From Eulemur rufifrons (lineage: Eukaryota; Chordata; Mammalia; Primates; Lemuridae), in the NCBI RefSeq assembly GCF_041146395.1, contig NC_090989.1:47890501-47954500 (forward strand): 64,000 bases of DNA, written 5' to 3'. A program made the translations under genes and the position numbers. The notes below the pieces were generated by a model. The model had not been told where the DNA came from, searched no databases, and saw only the letters and a list, made by a program, of their open reading frames with translations. Shown here in pieces: positions 60,930 to 64,000 of the stretch (positions within the stretch are counted from its first letter, which is position 1; every line of letters starts with the position of its first letter).

Positions 60930-61650
60930 TCTTTACCTGTCATTTCAATATTTCATTTTGGTTAGTACCTGTTGCTAGAGAGCTGGTTTTCCATTTTGGG
61001 CATGTCCTTTGGCTCTGGTTTTTCATACTTCCAGAGTTTTTGGGCTGATTCCTTCTCATTTGGAGCAGCTTTTTAATTGCTTTTTAATTTTGGATTTTCT
61101 TTTGTTTAGATGGAGCTTTCTCCCCCTCCCCACTGCTACTTGTGTGCATGTGTTTGTAGCATATGTTGGGTTAGAACCTTTGGCTTTGTTTGTGAACACT
61201 TTAATGGCAATTTAGGTTCTGGATAGATGCCTTGGTTATAGAAATCTTCAGCCTGATGGTTTTCTCAGTTACTAGGTGTTTATAGGCTGTAGCAATGGTG
61301 AGCTATGTGTGTGGACAGATTCCCTGTCTCTCTTTGATGAGAGATTATGGAGGCCTTTGAAATCCTTTCTCTTTCCCCAACCCTGTGGTCTTCTTAGCAG
61401 TGTGAATTGTAGTGGCATGCCCAGTTAAATCTCTGAGACATTAGGTCACACTTGTGGGTGAGAGACGACCTCACCATGTATGATTGAATCAGTAGATGCT
61501 GTAAAGGGCTGTGCAAATTGACCTCCCTGTCAGTAGATGGTGTTTGCCAGAAGGAACAAGATGCAGTGTTATTTTTGTCACGGGCTCTAGTCTCTCAGGA
61601 GGAGCACTCCAATGCCCCAGGTCATGGGTAGGGCTCTGGAACTTCCAGGT
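60930..61650 (-). repeat. Probable antisense L1 5' UTR (old L1MA-like)
   Basis: Plus-strand phrases 'acttccagagtttttgggct', 'attccctgtctctctttgat', 'gacctccctgtcagtagatg' and 'ggaggagcactccaatgccc' resemble the antisense 5' UTR of older primate-lineage L1 elements. It appears to continue after the young L1 insert (from 63496: 'gaggtgggtggatgggtgag'). Based on memory of the consensus, so tentative. Confidence 0.4.
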
Positions 61651-61666
61651 AAGTCCTTATTCTTTT
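61651..61666 (+). repeat. Target duplication of inverted L1, left
   Basis: AAGTCCTTATTCTTTT, identical to 63480-63495. The pair brackets a rearranged L1 and proves a single insertion event. Confidence 0.93.
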
Positions 61667-61675
61667 TTTTTTTTT

Positions 61676-61708
61676 GTCACTAGGTCTTATTCTCTACATC
61701 TAACTGTA
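61676..61708 (-). other. Probable 3'-transduced sequence
   Basis: Thirty-three non-L1 bases lie between the L1's own A-tail and a second, terminal A-tail (both seen as T-runs). This is what results when L1 transcription reads past its own poly(A) signal into flanking DNA and the longer RNA is inserted. The piece should match the downstream flank of the source L1. Confidence 0.75.
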
Positions 61709-61750
61709 TTTTTTTTACCTATTTTTTTATTATTATTTTTTTTTATTTCA

Positions 61751-62550
61751 TCTTATTGTTATGGGGGATACAGAATTGCAGGTTACATACGTTGCCCATG
61801 TACCGCCTTTCCCCCCAAGTCAGAGCTCCAGGCGTGTCTGTTCCCCAGGTAGTGCGCATTGCACCCATCATGTAGGTATATGTCCCTCCCTTCCCCACCC
61901 ACCCTTCCCGAGTCAGCACCTTCAAGCGTTACCATTCCCCAAAGGGTGCGCAATGCACTCATTATGTAGGCATACCCCCAGCCCCTCCCCCCCACCTCAG
62001 TCTGATATCCTATTGGTGTCATTCCCAGATGTGTATTTAGGTGATGTTCAGGGAAACCAATTTTCTGGTGAGTACATGTGATGCTTGTTTTTCCATTCTT
62101 GGGATACTTCACTTAATATAATGGGTTCCAACTCTCTCCAGGAGAACCATAGAGATGTCGTATCTTCATTATTCCTTATAGCTGAGTAATATTCCATGGT
62201 ATACATATACCACAGCTTACTAATCCAATCATGTATTGATGGGCATTTGGGTTGTTTCCACATCTTTGCTATTGTGAATTGTGCTGCTATAAACATTCGG
62301 GTACATGTGTCTTTATTACAGAATGACCTTTTTTCCTTTGGGTATATGCCCAGTAATGGGATTGCTGGGTCAAATGGCAGGTCTACTTGAATCTGTTTAA
62401 GATACCTCCATAATGCTTTCCACAGGGGTTGCACTAGTTTGCAGTCCCACCAGCAGTGTATTAGTGTTCCTGTCTCTCCACACCCACGCCAACATGTGTT
62501 GTTTTGGGATTTTTTGATAAAGGCCATTCTCATTGGGGTTAAGTGATATT
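61751..62550 (-). pseudogene. L1 ORF2 C-terminus and 3' UTR (antisense part)
   Basis: On the minus strand: ORF2 coding remnants [18 protein letters not shown], the Cys-rich motif (C-x3-C-x7-H-C-x3-C, around 62440-62490) and [12 protein letters not shown], then the 3' UTR with two G-rich units. The frame 62048-62533 stays open for about 160 codons. As a 5'-truncated piece it can make no functional protein. Confidence 0.88.
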
Positions 62551-62564
62551 GGGGTTAAGTGACA

Positions 62565-63479
62565 TTGTTAAAATGTCTATACTACCCAAAGTGATCTACA
62601 GATTCAATGCAATCCCTATTAAATTACCAACATCATTCTTTACAGACATAGAGAAAATAATTATACACTTTGTATGGAATCAAAGAAGACCCCGTATAGC
62701 AAAAGCAATTTTAAGCAACAAAAACAAAATGGGAGGTATTAATTTGCCAGACCTCAAACTATACTACAAGGCCGTGGTTCTTAAAACAGCCTGGTATTGG
62801 CACAAGTGCAGGGACACAGACCAGTGGAACACAACAGAAAATCCAAATATAGAACCATCCTCATATAGTCACCTAATTTTTGACAAAGCAGGAAAGAATA
62901 TACTCTGGGGACAAGAATCCCTATTCAACAAATGGTGCTGGGAGAATTGGTTAGCCACTTGTAGAAGACTGAAACAGGACCCACAGCTTTCACCTCTCAC
63001 AAAAATCAAATCACGGTGGATGACAGACTTAAACCTTAGGCGTGATACAATCAGAATTCTAGAAGAAAATGTAGGAAAGACTCTTACAGATATTGGCCTA
63101 GGCAAAGAATTTATGAAGAAGACCCCCAAGGCAATCACAGCAGCAACAAAAATAAATGAATGGGACATGATTAAATTAAAAAGCTTCTGCACAGCCAAAG
63201 AAACAGTCCAGAGAATAAACAGACCACCTACAGAATGGGAAAAAATTTTTGCATACTACACATCAGATAAAGGACTGATAACAAGAATCTATTTAGAACT
63301 CAGGAAAATCAGCAAGAAAAAATCAAACAACCCTATCAAAAAGTGGGCAAATGACATGAATAGAAACTTCTCGAAAGAATAAGAATGGCTAACAAACATA
63401 TGAAAAAATGCTCAACATCCCTAATCATCAGAGAAATGCAAATCAAAACCACAATGAGATATCACTTAACCCCAATGAG
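62565..63479 (+). pseudogene. L1 ORF2 central-C-terminal part (inverted part)
   Basis: Sense ORF2 from '[18 protein letters not shown]' on, open for some 270 codons (62565-63380). It covers the stretch after the RT domain: [44 protein letters not shown]. It ends in TAA at 63380-63382, where a small deletion relative to the 4.9-kb element shifts the frame, and then runs to 'aatgaga' at the insertion edge. Because the full-length element is broken within the same stretch (near 9681 and at 10017) while this one is intact there, the two copies differ in their lesions. Confidence 0.9.
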
Positions 63480-63495
63480 AAGTCCTTATTCTTTT
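63480..63495 (+). repeat. Target duplication of inverted L1, right
   Basis: AAGTCCTTATTCTTTT, partner of 61651-61666. Confidence 0.93.
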
Positions 63496-64000
63496 ACGCT
63501 TTGTCACAGCTGAGGTGGGTGGATGGGTGAGGCTGGGCACTGGGTTGGGTGGGTTTGCCCTCAGGCTCCACTAAAGCTGATAAGATAACTGTTTAGGCAG
63601 GATTCTTTTAGAGGGAGGGATAAACAAGGAATAACAAGACCAGGTGTGGGGAAATGGGATGAGTGAATGGCTGCGAAAGGATATAAGATCAGACAATGTT
63701 TTACACTGAGGTTAGTATATTCTCAGGAGAGGCTGTTAAGAAGGCTGAGAGTTCTATGCTGGCTTAGGCTGAGTGTGGCTCAACAGCCAGGCATCTGGAG
63801 GAAGAGGAGAAACTTAACCAATGGGGATAAAACAGTGAAATAATCATTTGTGAAACAAAGAATGGAAATTTGGAGGTTCTGTGTCTGGCCTTGTCATAGG
63901 TAGACAAGAGGGGCATCTGAGAGTCTTACCTACATTACATAGGGAAGTATGTTTCTTTGTAGTAAGATAGTTTCTAGAACACAAAATGTGGAGGTTTCTT
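63496..64000. other. Right flank, partly probable antisense L1 5' UTR
   Basis: The first 100 bases may continue the antisense L1 5' UTR seen at 60930-61650. The rest is unassigned. No gene is seen up to the window end. Confidence 0.4.

Larger units (their letters stand above)
61667..63479 (-). mobile_element. 5'-inverted (twin-primed) L1 with 3' transduction
   Basis: One insertion of about 1.8 kb in three parts. From the left: a T-run (complement of a terminal A-tail), 33 bases of non-L1 sequence (61676-61708), a second T-rich tail complement (61709-61750), then antisense L1 3' UTR and ORF2 C-terminus to about 62550. The orientation then flips and sense ORF2 from upstream of that point fills 62565-63479. 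The inverted part ends at 'cttaaccccaatgaga', the same place in ORF2 where the antisense part begins, so the two pieces join into one 5'-truncated L1. This is the layout of twin priming. Perfect 16-bp duplications surround it. ORF2 is closely similar to the full-length element at 4.9 kb, and the 3' UTR has two G-rich units, so it belongs to the younger subtype. Confidence 0.93.

Overview
The window is nuclear DNA from a primate, most likely a lemur (Malagasy strepsirrhine). The main evidence is a full-length Alu at 52.2 kb and two further Alu copies (32.3 kb and 50.5 kb). They have the Alu dimer layout but carry the left-arm/linker wording and the right-arm sequence (GTTTGAGGTTGCTGTGAGCTAGGCTGACGCC, split here: GTTTGAGGTTGCTGTGAGC then TAGGCTGACGCC) that I associate with lemuriform Alus. 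A young L1 lineage with a G-rich, duplicated 3' UTR supports this. The species cannot be fixed by eye.

I see no host protein-coding exon, tRNA, rRNA or other functional RNA gene. The window is intergenic or deep intronic and is built largely of transposable elements. 0-4.9 kb: AT-rich DNA with old antisense L1, a MaLR LTR, and MLT1 and L2 scraps. 4.9-11.3 kb: a full-length sense L1 of about 6.4 kb with target-site duplications, a long ORF1 and an ORF2 broken by only three visible lesions. 11.3-20 kb: mostly unassigned DNA plus an antisense RPL7A processed pseudogene (17.2-18.0 kb). 20-30 kb: Tigger-type and MER5-type DNA transposons, two MaLR LTRs, an orphan mRNA retrocopy with perfect 17-bp duplications (24.3-24.8 kb), and L1/HAL1 relics. 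30-38 kb: a lemur Alu, an internally deleted mariner, MIRs and MER5. 38-46 kb: a DNA transposon with terminal inverted repeats, holding a miniature hAT element and a short L1, followed by several nested antisense L1s. 46-50 kb: mostly unassigned DNA. 50.5-58 kb: sense-strand L1M elements interrupted by a Tc2-type element and a full-length lemur Alu. 58-64 kb: unassigned DNA and a probable antisense L1 5' UTR, split by a young L1 that has a twin-priming inversion and a short 3' transduction.

The working biology in the window is retrotransposition. L1 ORF1p (RNA chaperone) and ORF2p (endonuclease plus reverse transcriptase) copy L1 RNA, and act in trans on Alu RNA, RPL7A mRNA and other transcripts. 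Hallmarks of target-primed reverse transcription (A-tails, 10-17 bp duplications, 5' truncation, inversion, transduction) can be read directly at many sites. I did not find a convincing new biological system. The best items for follow-up are the twin-primed, transducing L1; the orphan retrocopy ending in a MIR-derived poly(A) signal; the 3'-UTR duplication separating older from younger lemur L1s; the 287-codon antisense ORF in the L1 promoter region; and the DNA transposons.
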